Positions 17,625 through 26,098 of a stretch of 64,000 nucleotides of DNA are shown one piece after another. Position 1 is the first letter of the stretch, and each line of letters begins with the position of its first letter. The notes beneath the pieces were generated by a model. That model ran no database searches and had not been told where the DNA came from. It saw only the letters and a list, made by a program, of their open reading frames with translations. Where the stretch lies: NCBI RefSeq assembly GCF_037914945.1, contig NZ_CP149787.1, positions 3,410,001 to 3,474,000 of the forward strand, in the 5' to 3' direction. The stretch comes from Haloterrigena sp. KLK7. GTDB taxonomy: Archaea > Halobacteriota > Halobacteria > Halobacteriales > Natrialbaceae. A program made the translations under genes and the position numbers.

Positions 17625-19187
17625 GTGCCAGCTATCGACAGCGACCGCGCTCGCCGATACCTCTCTGGCGGGTGCGTCTCCGGGCTCGGGCTCCTCATCC
17701 TGCTCGTCCCCCTCTACGATATGTGGGACGACCTCCGGAACCTCTCGTGGGGACTGCTGTGGACGCTGCTCGAGAACAGCGCGCTGCTCGTCCTCGCGAG
17801 CGGACTCGTCCTCGCGGGCGTGTGGATCGTCCGGCTGGACTGGGAGACCGAGTACGTCGTGACCATCGCGAAGTGGAACCTCCTCGTCGGCGGGGCGATC
17901 GCGGTGCTGTTCCTGTGGACCGTTGTGATCCAGCTCCGCGTCATGGAGGAACCGAAGCCGTACGTGCTCGCGCTCAACGGCGTCCTCTTCGGCGTCGTCG
18001 CCGCCTTCGGAATCGGCGTCTACAACGCCAGCAGGCGTCGGTACACCGACGAACTTCGCGAGCGGGAACGGGAGCTCCAGCGGATGTACGACCGGGTCTC
18101 GGAGTCCGAACGACGATACCGGACGCTCGCGGAGCGGTTCCCGGACGGGATCGTCGCCCTGTTCGACGACCGGCCGACGTTCTACCTCTCGGCGGGCGAA
18201 GCGTTCGATCGGCTGCCGATCGATCCCGCCGACCTCGACGGGCAGACCCCGAGCCAGGCGTTCGGCACGGAGTTCGCTGAGACGGTGGAACCGTCCCTGC
18301 AGGCCGCACTGGCCGGTGACAGGGAACGGACGGAGGTCGAGTACGCGAGTCGACACTGGCTCGTCCGAACGATTCCCGTTACCGACGACCGCGGCGAGGT
18401 ATTCGCGGGACTGCTGATGTGCCAGGATATCACCGAACTCATCACGTACCAGCGGCGACTCGAGGAGTCCAACGAGCGCTTAGAGCAGTTCGCCTACGCC
18501 GTCTCCCACGACCTCCAGGAGCCCCTTCGGATGGTCTCGAGCTACCTCGAACTGATCGAGGACCGATACGGTGACGAGCTCGACGCGGACGGCGAGGAGT
18601 TCATCGACTACGCCGTCGACGGCGCCGACCGGATGCGCGAGATGATCGAGGGACTGCTCGAGTACTCCCGCGTCGAGACGCAGGGCGACTCGTTGGCTCC
18701 GGTCGATCTGAACGCCGTCCTCGCGGACGTCTGCGAGGACCTGCAGGTGAAACTCGACGAGTGGGAGACCGATCTCACCGTCGACGACCTCCCGCGCGTC
18801 GAGGGCGACGCCAGCCAACTCCGGCAGGTCTTCCAGAACCTGCTGGAGAACGCGATCGAGTACAGCGGCGACGAGCCGCCGCGCATCCGCGTTTCCGCCG
18901 AGCGCGCCGGCGAGGTGTGGGTAATTTCGGTCGCGGACGAGGGGATCGGGATCGATTCCGACGACGTCGATCGCATCTTCCGGATCTTCGAACGCCTGCA
19001 CACGAGCGAGGAACGCTCGGGGACGGGAATCGGGCTGGCGCTCTGCCAGCGGATCGTCGACCGCCACGGCGGCGAGATCTGGGTCGATTCCGAGCCCGGC
19101 GACGGAACGACGTTCTCCTTCACGCTCCCCGCCGTGGCGGACGAACGCGGAGCGGCGGGTCGAGAATCGCGATCCGATGCGGACTGA
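17625..19187 (+). CDS. Membrane sensor histidine kinase with PAS domain
   Basis: A 520-residue protein read from GTG at 17625. Four transmembrane helices fill residues 1-135, followed by a short coiled linker (TDELRERERELQRMYDRVS) and a PAS domain (about 160-280). The HisKA phosphoacceptor is His295 in FAYAVSHDLQEPLRMVSSYL. The ATPase part has the N box (QVFQNLLENAIEYS), G1 (VADEGIGIDSDDVDRIF) and G2 (RSGTGIGLALCQRIVDRHGG). No response regulator gene is adjacent, as is common for haloarchaeal orphan kinases. The signal is unknown. Confidence 0.92.
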   Translation: MPAIDSDRARRYLSGGCVSGLGLLILLVPLYDMWDDLRNLSWGLLWTLLENSALLVLASGLVLAGVWIVRLDWETEYVVTIAKWNLLVGGAIAVLFLWTVVIQLRVMEEPKPYVLALNGVLFGVVAAFGIGVYNASRRRYTDELRERERELQRMYDRVSESERRYRTLAERFPDGIVALFDDRPTFYLSAGEAFDRLPIDPADLDGQTPSQAFGTEFAETVEPSLQAALAGDRERTEVEYASRHWLVRTIPVTDDRGEVFAGLLMCQDITELITYQRRLEESNERLEQFAYAVSHDLQEPLRMVSSYLELIEDRYGDELDADGEEFIDYAVDGADRMREMIEGLLEYSRVETQGDSLAPVDLNAVLADVCEDLQVKLDEWETDLTVDDLPRVEGDASQLRQVFQNLLENAIEYSGDEPPRIRVSAERAGEVWVISVADEGIGIDSDDVDRIFRIFERLHTSEERSGTGIGLALCQRIVDRHGGEIWVDSEPGDGTTFSFTLPAVADERGAAGRESRSDAD

Positions 19188-19281
19188 CACCCGACGCCGA
19201 CTGATACTCGCGGGACCGTACGTCCACCCTACCGGCGCGTAAGCGGCGATCCTTTTTCCGACTCGACGTTGGACAGCGAGT

Positions 19282-20238
19282 ATGGCTCGGCGAAACGACG
19301 CGAGCGAGTCGAGCGACGCGACGTCGTCGCTCGAGACCGACCCGATTCGGACCGACGGCGGCGGGCACGGCGTCTCGAGCGACGGGGCGACGACCGGACA
19401 CGACCCCGACGGGCCCGTCGGTCCCGACAGCCCCCACGAACCCGACATCGATCACGACGAGCACGAACACCGCAGTCGCTGGCCGCTCGTCGCCGCCGCC
19501 GGCGCCGGCGGCCTCTACGGCGGCGCCGCGATCGCCGTCCTCGGGAACGGGACCGGTCTGATCCCGCCGCTCGTCGGCGTCGCCCTCGCCGTCGTCGGGG
19601 CGATCGTTCTGCTGGCCGGCATCGCCGGATGGATCGACGAAGTGTTTCTCGCGCCCGCGCGAGCGGGCGCCGGCGGAACGTCGTCTCGAGAGTCGTACGT
19701 CTGGACGACGCTGCTCTTTCTCACGACCGACGTCTCGACGTTCGGCGCGCTGTTCATCTACTACTTCTTCGTCAGAATCGGCACGTGGCCGCCCACGGAG
19801 CTGCCGCCGCTGCTGGGGTCGCTCGTGATCGTCAACACCGCGATTCTGATCGCCAGCAGCGTCACGTTCCACTACGCGCACGAAGCGCTCGAGGACGGGA
19901 ATCGGCGCCGCTTCCTCGGTCTGCTCGGGACGACGCTCGCGCTCGGGGTCGTCTTCCTCGGCGGCCAGGCCTACGAGTACTACGAATTCATCGTCCACGA
20001 GGGGTTCTCGCTCGCCAGCGGCGTCTTCGGGACCGCCTTCTACGGACTGACCGGTCTCCACGGGTTCCACGTCGCGCTCGGCGTCGGCGGCATCGCCGTG
20101 CTGTTCTGGCGCGCGCTCCGCGGCGACTACGGCCCCGAGCGCGACACCTCCGTCGCGACCGTCTCGCTGTACTGGCACTTCGTCGACTTCGTCTGGGTGT
20201 TCCTCGTGCTCGTCCTCTACGTGGGCGCGACCATCTGA
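19282..20238 (+). CDS. coxC: Cytochrome c oxidase subunit III
   Basis: A 318-residue membrane protein. After an acidic, His-rich leader of about 65 residues (ending PDIDHDEHEHRSRW), two extra helices precede the conserved five-helix core. Subunit III marks are TDVSTFGALFIYYFFVRIG, QAYEYYEFIVHEG, LTGLHGFHVALGVGGIAVLF and VSLYWHFVDFVWVFLVLVLY. It belongs to the haem-copper oxidase of the membrane and is separated from coxA/coxB by about 2.5 kb. Other haloarchaea often have these genes closer together. Confidence 0.94.
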   Translation: MARRNDASESSDATSSLETDPIRTDGGGHGVSSDGATTGHDPDGPVGPDSPHEPDIDHDEHEHRSRWPLVAAAGAGGLYGGAAIAVLGNGTGLIPPLVGVALAVVGAIVLLAGIAGWIDEVFLAPARAGAGGTSSRESYVWTTLLFLTTDVSTFGALFIYYFFVRIGTWPPTELPPLLGSLVIVNTAILIASSVTFHYAHEALEDGNRRRFLGLLGTTLALGVVFLGGQAYEYYEFIVHEGFSLASGVFGTAFYGLTGLHGFHVALGVGGIAVLFWRALRGDYGPERDTSVATVSLYWHFVDFVWVFLVLVLYVGATI

Positions 20239-20312
20239 GCGGCCCACACCGCTCGGTTGCGTGGCCATGCGCTCGAGACTGCCCGCCGCGCCACGTATTG
20301 CGCCCCGCGTCG

Positions 20313-20507
20313 CTACGGGAGGTCGTCGCCCGCCTCGCGCTCTTCCTCGAGGAGTCGCAGCGTCGGGTCGGGACAGTCACAGAAGGACGTCTGCCCGAGC
20401 GGTTTGCGCGTGCCGTCGGGCCAGACGTGGACGATCCCGATCCGGCCACAGCCCGCACACTTCGCCGCGGCACGCCGCCGCTCGTCGTGTTCGACCACTG
20501 AAATCAC
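20313..20507 (-). CDS. Small CxxC zinc-binding protein
   Basis: A 64-residue protein from GTG at 20507 (another GTG lies three codons in). It has two cysteine pairs, AAKCAGCGRIGIVHVWPDG and TSFCDCPDPTLRLLEEE, likely one zinc site. A Trp-Pro-Asp-Gly turn and an acidic helical tail follow. No known family was recognised. It is downstream of, and on the same strand as, the Tat-exported protein gene. Confidence 0.55.
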   Translation of the reverse strand: MISVVEHDERRRAAAKCAGCGRIGIVHVWPDGTRKPLGQTSFCDCPDPTLRLLEEEREAGDDLP

Positions 20508-20595
20508 CTCGGGTCCGCGGTACGAGGGCCAGTCGGGAAAAACCCCGGTGGCGGTGGCTCGGCCGTCGCGAGCGCGGGCCCGAATCGCCGTCCGG

Positions 20596-21069
20596 CTATC
20601 CGTCGACGGCGGGGTCGGCGGTCCCGTCGACGCTGAGGTCGACGGTGACGTACTGCGAACTCGTCGTCTCCGGTGACCCGTGAATACCGCCCAGCGAGAG
20701 CGAATCACCCGGCTGAAGGGGGTCGGAGTCGGATTCGTCGTCCGCGCCGGTATCGCCACTGTCGGCGGTCGTAAACAGGAGCGCGCGGAAGGAGGGCGAG
20801 GCGTCGTACGCGACGACGTGGCCGGTCGCCTCGGCGAGTCCCTGCGGGTGCCAGTCGACGGTCTCCCGGACCGTGACCGCACTGTCGGGCATGTACTGGT
20901 ACGAGCGCATCACGCCCCGCTCGATCGGTCGCGCTGCGCTCTCGGTCGACTCGGTCCGCGCCCCGTCCGTCGCTCTCGCACTCGAGGTGCCGACGAGCGC
21001 TCCGGTCGACAGGAGACCGCACTTGACAAACGTTCGTCGCGTCGTCGATCCTGACGTGTCCTGATACAT
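20596..21069 (-). CDS. Tat-exported protein of unknown function
   Basis: A 157-residue protein with a twin-arginine signal (GSTTRRTFVKCGLLSTGALV) ending near SSARA, without a lipobox. The mature part is acidic, with a beta-rich segment MRSYQYMPDSAVTVRETVDW, a central AEATGHVVAYDASPSFRALL and a C-terminal SQYVTVDLSVDGTADPAVDG. It may be a small extracellular beta-sandwich protein. It is divergent from manganese catalase, with only 117 bp between the starts, so the two may share a control region. No family was recognised. Confidence 0.7.
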   Translation of the reverse strand: MYQDTSGSTTRRTFVKCGLLSTGALVGTSSARATDGARTESTESAARPIERGVMRSYQYMPDSAVTVRETVDWHPQGLAEATGHVVAYDASPSFRALLFTTADSGDTGADDESDSDPLQPGDSLSLGGIHGSPETTSSQYVTVDLSVDGTADPAVDG

Positions 21070-21138
21070 GAGTACTCCGTCCCTGCTCTCGACCATCGAC
21101 GGTGGGATAATGATTTCCCATGCTGACACAACGGCGCA

Positions 21139-21180
21139 CTGGCAAGTGACAGCATTATCTCGTTCGGTCTGGCCAGTGAC
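21139..21180. promoter_or_regulatory. Direct-repeat operator pair at the manganese-catalase promoter
   Basis: CTGGCAAGTGAC (21139-21150) and CTGGCCAGTGAC (21169-21180) are 12-bp direct repeats with one mismatch, exactly 30 bp apart (about three DNA turns). They bracket the TATA-like ATTATCT at 21154-21160. The second copy ends 7 bp before the catalase ATG, over the expected transcription start. This looks like a regulator site pair. Confidence 0.5.
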
Positions 21181-21186
21181 GTCCGG

Positions 21187-22092
21187 ATGTTCTTCCAAGA
21201 ACCTGAGCTCCAGTACGAGGTCACCGTCGAAGAACCGGATCCGCACTTCGCGAAACTTCTCCAGCAAGCGATCGGCGGACAGGAAGGGGAGATGCGCGTC
21301 GCGATGCAGTACATGTTCCAGGCGTGGGCCCTCCCCGAAGGCTACGAGGAGTATCGGAACCTCCTGATGGAGACCGCAGCGGAGGAACTCGGCCACATCG
21401 AGATGCTCGCCACTGCGGTCACCAAGAACCTCCGCGGCTCGGCAAAGCAGATGGGCGACGAGGCCCAGGAGACCGCGGCGACGGCCGCGGCGATGACCGG
21501 ACAGAACCCCCGCCAATTCCTCTCGGCGGGCGAGTCGGCGATGCCCGTCGACAGTAACGGCGTCCCCTTCACCGGGAACTACATCGTCGCGTCGGGCAAC
21601 CTCGCGGGCGACCTCTACGCGAACGTGATGTCCGAGGCGACCGGACGCACGCTCGCAACGCGGCTCTACGAGTACACCGACGACCCCGGCATGAAGGACA
21701 TGCTCTCCTATCTGATCGCCCGGGACACGATGCACCAGAACCAGTGGCTCGAGGCCCTGGAATCGCTCGACGACCCGGTTCCCGTTCCCGCGAGCTTCCC
21801 GCAGGAACAGGAAAACCAGGAGTACAACTACGCGTTCATGTCGACGAGACGCGAACAGCAGCCCGATCCGGGTTACCCCTGGACGCAGGGCGAGTCGCCG
21901 GACGGCAAGGGACAGTTCTCCTACCTCCCCGAGCAGCCGGGTGACGGGGAAGTCATCGCCCCGCAGCCGAGCCCGATGACGAACGACACGCCGAACCGAC
22001 CCGACGACGAGGCCGCCAGCGATTCGAACGCGACCGGCACCTCGAAGAAGGATTCGTCCGGTACGTCGAACGAGACCGACTCGAAGAAGTAA
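21187..22092 (+). CDS. Manganese-containing catalase
   Basis: The 301-residue ferritin-like protein breaks down hydrogen peroxide at a dimanganese site. Ligand candidates are Glu35 (GGQEGEMRVAMQYMFQAW), the ExxH pair in TAAEELGHIEMLATAV (Glu67, His70), a glutamate in NVMSEATGRTLATRLYEY, and the histidine in ARDTMHQNQWLEALE. The C-terminal 60 residues are a disordered Ser/Asp/Lys tail. The gene sits between coxC and coxA and is divergent from a Tat-exported protein. It is a leaderless gene by the TATA position. Confidence 0.94.
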   Translation: MFFQEPELQYEVTVEEPDPHFAKLLQQAIGGQEGEMRVAMQYMFQAWALPEGYEEYRNLLMETAAEELGHIEMLATAVTKNLRGSAKQMGDEAQETAATAAAMTGQNPRQFLSAGESAMPVDSNGVPFTGNYIVASGNLAGDLYANVMSEATGRTLATRLYEYTDDPGMKDMLSYLIARDTMHQNQWLEALESLDDPVPVPASFPQEQENQEYNYAFMSTRREQQPDPGYPWTQGESPDGKGQFSYLPEQPGDGEVIAPQPSPMTNDTPNRPDDEAASDSNATGTSKKDSSGTSNETDSKK

Positions 22093-22170
22093 GAGCGCGA
22101 CGGTTCGCGTCGCGCGGCTCCGATCGAAGCGTCCCGTGACCGGGGTGGAAGGGGCCGTCGATCGACCGCG

Positions 22171-22740
22171 CTATCGCCGCATTCGTTCCTCGAAGCCCGC
22201 CAGTTTTCGGTAGATCGGCGGCGTCAACACGCCGCCGAATCCCATGAGGATCGCCACCGCGCCGATCGGGAACAGCAACGGCTGCACCTCGAGACAGGAG
22301 TTCTGGGACGTGATCTGGACGTAGTAATGCGTCCCCTCGTATTCGACGACGACCCCCTCGAGCAACGCCGCCCGGTTCTCGAGCTCGCCCGACACCCGCC
22401 CCTCCTGAAGGGGGCTATCGATCGCCTCCTCGAGGGCCCGCCGTTCGGCCGACGAGAGCTGCTCGGCGGGGATTTCGTCGATGGTCGCCAGCGATTCGTT
22501 GTACTCGTCGGCGGGCGTCGCCGTGATCGTCGGCTCGCCGCACAGTCCGAGGCCGTCCTGGACGACCACGTAGCCGCCGACGATCGAGAGAGGGAGTCCG
22601 ACGGCGATCAGGAGAACCCCGAGAAAGGGGGCGGCGTAGGTCAACATGAGCGACTCCGACGACGCGGTCGGTTCGACCGGGCCGGTGCTGTCGGTGGCCG
22701 GCGGTTCGTCCGCGTCCGACGGCGAGGCGTCGTCGCTCAT
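22171..22740 (-). CDS. Two-helix membrane protein downstream of coxA
   Basis: A 189-residue protein whose ATG (22740) overlaps the coxA stop by ATGA, so it is coupled to coxA. It has an acidic cytosolic leader, a first helix MLTYAAPFLGVLLIAVGLPLS, an external loop of about 100 residues, and a second helix LLFPIGAVAILMGFGGVLTP. The loop contains two cysteines (GLCGEP and NSCLEV) that could form a disulfide. No family was recognised. The tight link suggests an accessory subunit or assembly factor of the oxidase. Confidence 0.75.
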   Translation of the reverse strand: MSDDASPSDADEPPATDSTGPVEPTASSESLMLTYAAPFLGVLLIAVGLPLSIVGGYVVVQDGLGLCGEPTITATPADEYNESLATIDEIPAEQLSSAERRALEEAIDSPLQEGRVSGELENRAALLEGVVVEYEGTHYYVQITSQNSCLEVQPLLFPIGAVAILMGFGGVLTPPIYRKLAGFEERMRR

Positions 22741-25016
22741 CGCGGTCCCTCCGACGACATCGGTCGACGACCGCCGAGATACGTGATCATCCCGGCGAGT
22801 CCCAGCCCGTAGATCCAGTGAGCGAGCAGCGCGAAGACGAGGTAGGTCACCAGCTCGAGCCCGGTCTGGCCGGTATAGAAGGCGATGACGAACCCCGAGG
22901 CGATGACCGTCGCGTACCACAGCCCCGTGATGAACGTGAGTTCGCCCGGGAGGTACTCTCCCAACGAGAGGAACAGTAGGGGCCAGACCGTCATCCCGGC
23001 GAAGAGGAAGAGCCCGTATCCGAGCGCGAGGTTCGCCGGCAGTCCGACCAGCGTCGCGAGGTCCGCGAAGGACTCGAGGTCGAAGACGCCCAGCGCGACC
23101 GCGACGAGGAGGACGCCCGTCATGAGCAGCGTGCCGACGAGGCCGCCGGCCGCGCCCGCGCCCGCGTCGCTCACGGCGCGCCGGGCGACCGGCACGATCC
23201 GACCGTACAGCGACGGCGGCCGTTCCTCCTGTGCGGGCACGTACGACGGGCGGACCTCGTCGGGTTCGCTCGGCGGAATCCCGCGCTTGCGCTCGAGGCG
23301 GTCCTCGAACCACTGCCACTCGGGCGTGAACTGCTGGGTCGCCTTCAGCTCCCACGGGTCCGTGGTCTCGACCGGCGACCCCCGGAAGTACGACCAGAGC
23401 ATGTTGTAGAGCCACATGAGGACGCTAATTCCGATAATGAACGAGCCGACGGTCGCGACGACGTGCAGCCCCGAGTACTCCGGCGGGTAGGTCGCGTACC
23501 GACGGGGGTGCTCGAGGAAGCCGAGCGCCATCAGCGTCATGAACGTGAGCCCGGAGCCGATGACCAGCAGCGACGACTGGAAGATCGCGAGCCGACGATC
23601 GTACATCCGTCCGGTAATCAGGGGATACCAGTAGTAGCTGGCGGCGAACATCATGAAGGGGATGATCCCCATGATGATGAGATGGAAGTGACCGACGACG
23701 TAGTAGGTGCCGTGGTAGATGACGTCGACGGGGATGACCGCGAGGAAGATGCCGGTCACGCCGCCGACGATGAACAGGCCGATAGAACCGACACAGAGGA
23801 TCAGCGGCGCGGCCAGTCGGACGTCACCGTTCCACATCGTCGTGATCCAGTTGAACACCTTGATCGCGCTGGGGACGGCGATGGCGATCGACGTCGCCAT
23901 GAAACTCGCCCGGATGCGGGGGTCGACGCCGGTCACGAACATGTGATGGGCCCAGACGCCGAACGAGAGGACGCCGATCGCGATCGTCGAGTAGACGATG
24001 AACTTGAACCCGAACAGCTTCCGGCCGACGAACTTCGGGAGTATGAGACTCATCAGGCCGGTCGCCGGAAGGAAGACGATGTACACCTCGGGATGGCCCC
24101 AGAACCACAGCAGGTGCTGCCAGAGGATGGGGCCACCCCCCTCGACCGCGAAGAACGTCGTTCCGAAGTTGCGGTCGAGCAACAACATGAGCAGCGCGGT
24201 ACCGAGCAGCGGAAACGCGAAGATGACGATCGCGCTCGTGATGAGCATGTTCCACGAGAAGATGTCGAGGTTCGCCCAGCCGATCGACTCGTCGCGCTCG
24301 TAGACGACCGTCGCGATGAAGTTGATCCCGCCGATCGTGGTCGCGATGCCACTCAAGTGGAGTCCCAACAGGAGGAAGTCCGTCTGGGGATTCGGCGCCA
24401 ACGACAGGGGCGGATACATCGTCCACCCGATCGCCGGCTCCTGGAACGCAAGCAGGACCGACAGCCAGTCGTTCGGTACGGCGACCGCGAGCACCGCCCC
24501 CGTCACCTCGGCGACGATCCCCAGTCGAGCGAGCAACAGCGACGGCGGAAGGAGCCAGAACCCGATGGCGTTGAGCCGCGGAAACGCCATGTCGTCGGCC
24601 CCGATCAGCAGCGGCAGGAAGTAGTTCCCGATCCCGAAGAACACCGGCGTGACGAAGAAGATCAGCATCGTCAGGCCGTGCATCGTAAACAACTCGTTGT
24701 ACGTCTGCTCCGTCCAGAGGTTCGCCTCCGGCGTCAGCAGATGCGTCCGGATCATCATCGCGTCGATGCCGCCCCACAGCGCCGCGACGGTACCGAACGC
24801 GATGTAGAGCAGCCCGATTTCGCGGTGATTAGTCGTCGTCGTCCAGCGAATCGCGGCCGCCTTCGCATCGGCCAGACTCAGTTCTCGACGGTGGCCGGTC
24901 GCATATCCCCCGTCCGGCGCCGGATCGGTCCGCGCTCGCCGCGCCAGAACGATCGTCAGAAGGCAGCCGACGACGACAACGACGAACAACGAGACTTCCG
25001 TGAGCGCGCGGTTCAT
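22737..25016 (-). CDS. coxA: Cytochrome c oxidase subunit I with C-terminal membrane extension
   Basis: A 759-residue haem-copper oxidase core. The copper B and haem ligands are in NELFTMHGLTMLIFF, FWGHPEVYIVFLPATGL (with the His-Tyr pair and the A-type Glu), GVWAHHMFVTGVDPR and YYVVGHFHLIIMG. The D-channel loop reads IGADDMAFPRLNAIGFW. The catalytic core ends near residue 590. After a polar linker, four more helices (about 600-750) form an extension. It is followed by the coupled gene at 22171 and is divergent from coxB. The first helix lies before a basic stretch (VLARRARTD). Confidence 0.96.
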   Translation of the reverse strand: MNRALTEVSLFVVVVVGCLLTIVLARRARTDPAPDGGYATGHRRELSLADAKAAAIRWTTTTNHREIGLLYIAFGTVAALWGGIDAMMIRTHLLTPEANLWTEQTYNELFTMHGLTMLIFFVTPVFFGIGNYFLPLLIGADDMAFPRLNAIGFWLLPPSLLLARLGIVAEVTGAVLAVAVPNDWLSVLLAFQEPAIGWTMYPPLSLAPNPQTDFLLLGLHLSGIATTIGGINFIATVVYERDESIGWANLDIFSWNMLITSAIVIFAFPLLGTALLMLLLDRNFGTTFFAVEGGGPILWQHLLWFWGHPEVYIVFLPATGLMSLILPKFVGRKLFGFKFIVYSTIAIGVLSFGVWAHHMFVTGVDPRIRASFMATSIAIAVPSAIKVFNWITTMWNGDVRLAAPLILCVGSIGLFIVGGVTGIFLAVIPVDVIYHGTYYVVGHFHLIIMGIIPFMMFAASYYWYPLITGRMYDRRLAIFQSSLLVIGSGLTFMTLMALGFLEHPRRYATYPPEYSGLHVVATVGSFIIGISVLMWLYNMLWSYFRGSPVETTDPWELKATQQFTPEWQWFEDRLERKRGIPPSEPDEVRPSYVPAQEERPPSLYGRIVPVARRAVSDAGAGAAGGLVGTLLMTGVLLVAVALGVFDLESFADLATLVGLPANLALGYGLFLFAGMTVWPLLFLSLGEYLPGELTFITGLWYATVIASGFVIAFYTGQTGLELVTYLVFALLAHWIYGLGLAGMITYLGGRRPMSSEGPR

Positions 25017-25063
25017 CGGCGCTCACCACCAACGGTCCGATCGCACCGCTCGTCGCCGTGCAT
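25013..25063 (-). CDS. Candidate 16-codon leader peptide ORF before coxA
   Basis: ATG at 25063 starts a 16-residue frame, MHGDERCDRTVGGERR, whose TGA overlaps the coxA ATG (ATGA). A TATA-like TATTTATT lies at 25096-25089, about 27 nt before this ATG, so a leaderless transcript would begin at the small frame and not at coxA. Ribosomes could then reach coxA by termination-reinitiation. This arrangement is seen in the sequence; translation is inferred. Confidence 0.4.
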   Translation of the reverse strand: MHGDERCDRTVGGERR

Positions 25064-25198
25064 AGCGGAAGGCTCACCACCGACCCCAATAAATATGAAC
25101 TCACCATCCAGTGACTGTCATCGGTTTTGATATTCCTTCGAACCCCAGTATCCGTCTACACTCATCCGCAACCGTGACTGTTCACTAAACGATGAATG

Positions 25199-25207
25199 AC
25201 GTATAAC
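25199..25207 (+). promoter_or_regulatory. TATA-like box of coxB
   Basis: CGTATAACA lies about 29 nt before the ATG at 25232. It supports that start as leaderless and rules against the upstream ATG at 25196. Confidence 0.5.
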
Positions 25208-25231
25208 ACGCCGGTCGTTGAACCGCCGTCA

Positions 25232-26005
25232 ATGAGTAGCCGCCGTCGCACGATCGTCGCGCTCACCGTCGCGACGTTCTCGACGCTCCTCGCGCTCACC
25301 GGCACGGTCGCGGCACAGTCGCCCAACCGCGAACTCATCGACGGCCTCGAGTATCAGTTGCTCTACGCCGCCCTGCCGCTGACGCTGTTCGTCCTGATGA
25401 TCCTGATCTACGCGGCCGTCAAGTTCCACGACAACGACGATCCGAAACCGACCACCGAGGACCCCGCCCTCGAGATCACGTGGACCGCCGCGACGGCGAT
25501 CATCCTGCTGTTCGTCGGTCTCTCCGGCTACAGCGTCCTCGTCAATCCGTATATCTCGCCGTCACAGGCACTCGAATCGGACGATCGGAGTCAAGAGGGC
25601 TTCGACTCCTTCGAGGACCTCCCCGACACCGGCGACGAGGAAGTCTACGTCCGCGGCTACCAGTGGGAGTGGCAGGCGACCTATCCCGACGCGAACGTCA
25701 CGACAGAGAATCAGATCGTGATCCCCGCCGGCGAGGACGTAACGTTCTGGCTCACCAGTGACGACGTCATCCACTCGCTTTTCATCCCGGATCTGGGCGT
25801 CAAACAGGACGCGTTCCCCGGCGACTACACTCGCGCACGGACCGTCGTCGACGAACCCGGCCGCTACGACGCGGTCTGTGCCGAGTTCTGCGGCGCCGGT
25901 CACTCGCGGATGGAGGGGGAAATCGTCGTCGTCGACTCCGAGACCTACGAGCAGTGGCTTTCGGAGAACGAGGGGAACGTCACCGACGCGCCGGACCCCG
26001 GCTAG
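25232..26005 (+). CDS. coxB: Cytochrome c oxidase subunit II
   Basis: The 257-residue protein carries the binuclear copper A centre that takes electrons from the donor (probably halocyanin). It has a signal-like first helix (TIVALTVATFSTLLALTG), two anchor helices, and the cupredoxin domain with YQWEWQATYPDANV, SDDVIHSLFIPDLGVKQDAFPG and the copper A site YDAVCAEFCGAGHSRMEGEI. It is divergent from coxA with a 168-bp control region between (to the coxA leader ORF). GTGACTGT occurs twice there (25111 and 25174). Confidence 0.95.
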   Translation: MSSRRRTIVALTVATFSTLLALTGTVAAQSPNRELIDGLEYQLLYAALPLTLFVLMILIYAAVKFHDNDDPKPTTEDPALEITWTAATAIILLFVGLSGYSVLVNPYISPSQALESDDRSQEGFDSFEDLPDTGDEEVYVRGYQWEWQATYPDANVTTENQIVIPAGEDVTFWLTSDDVIHSLFIPDLGVKQDAFPGDYTRARTVVDEPGRYDAVCAEFCGAGHSRMEGEIVVVDSETYEQWLSENEGNVTDAPDPG

Positions 26006-26098
26006 CGGGACGGCCACGACGAGCGGACGATGGAAGAGTTAAACGGGACGAACTCATAGGACGAGTGCGTGCCTTTAGTCCCCGTCCGAGTTTACCCA

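Noticed and set aside
23463-25130. 555-residue plus-strand frame
   Set aside because: Antisense to coxA, with codon-periodic Arg/Asp/Gln-rich text typical of haloarchaeal shadow frames.
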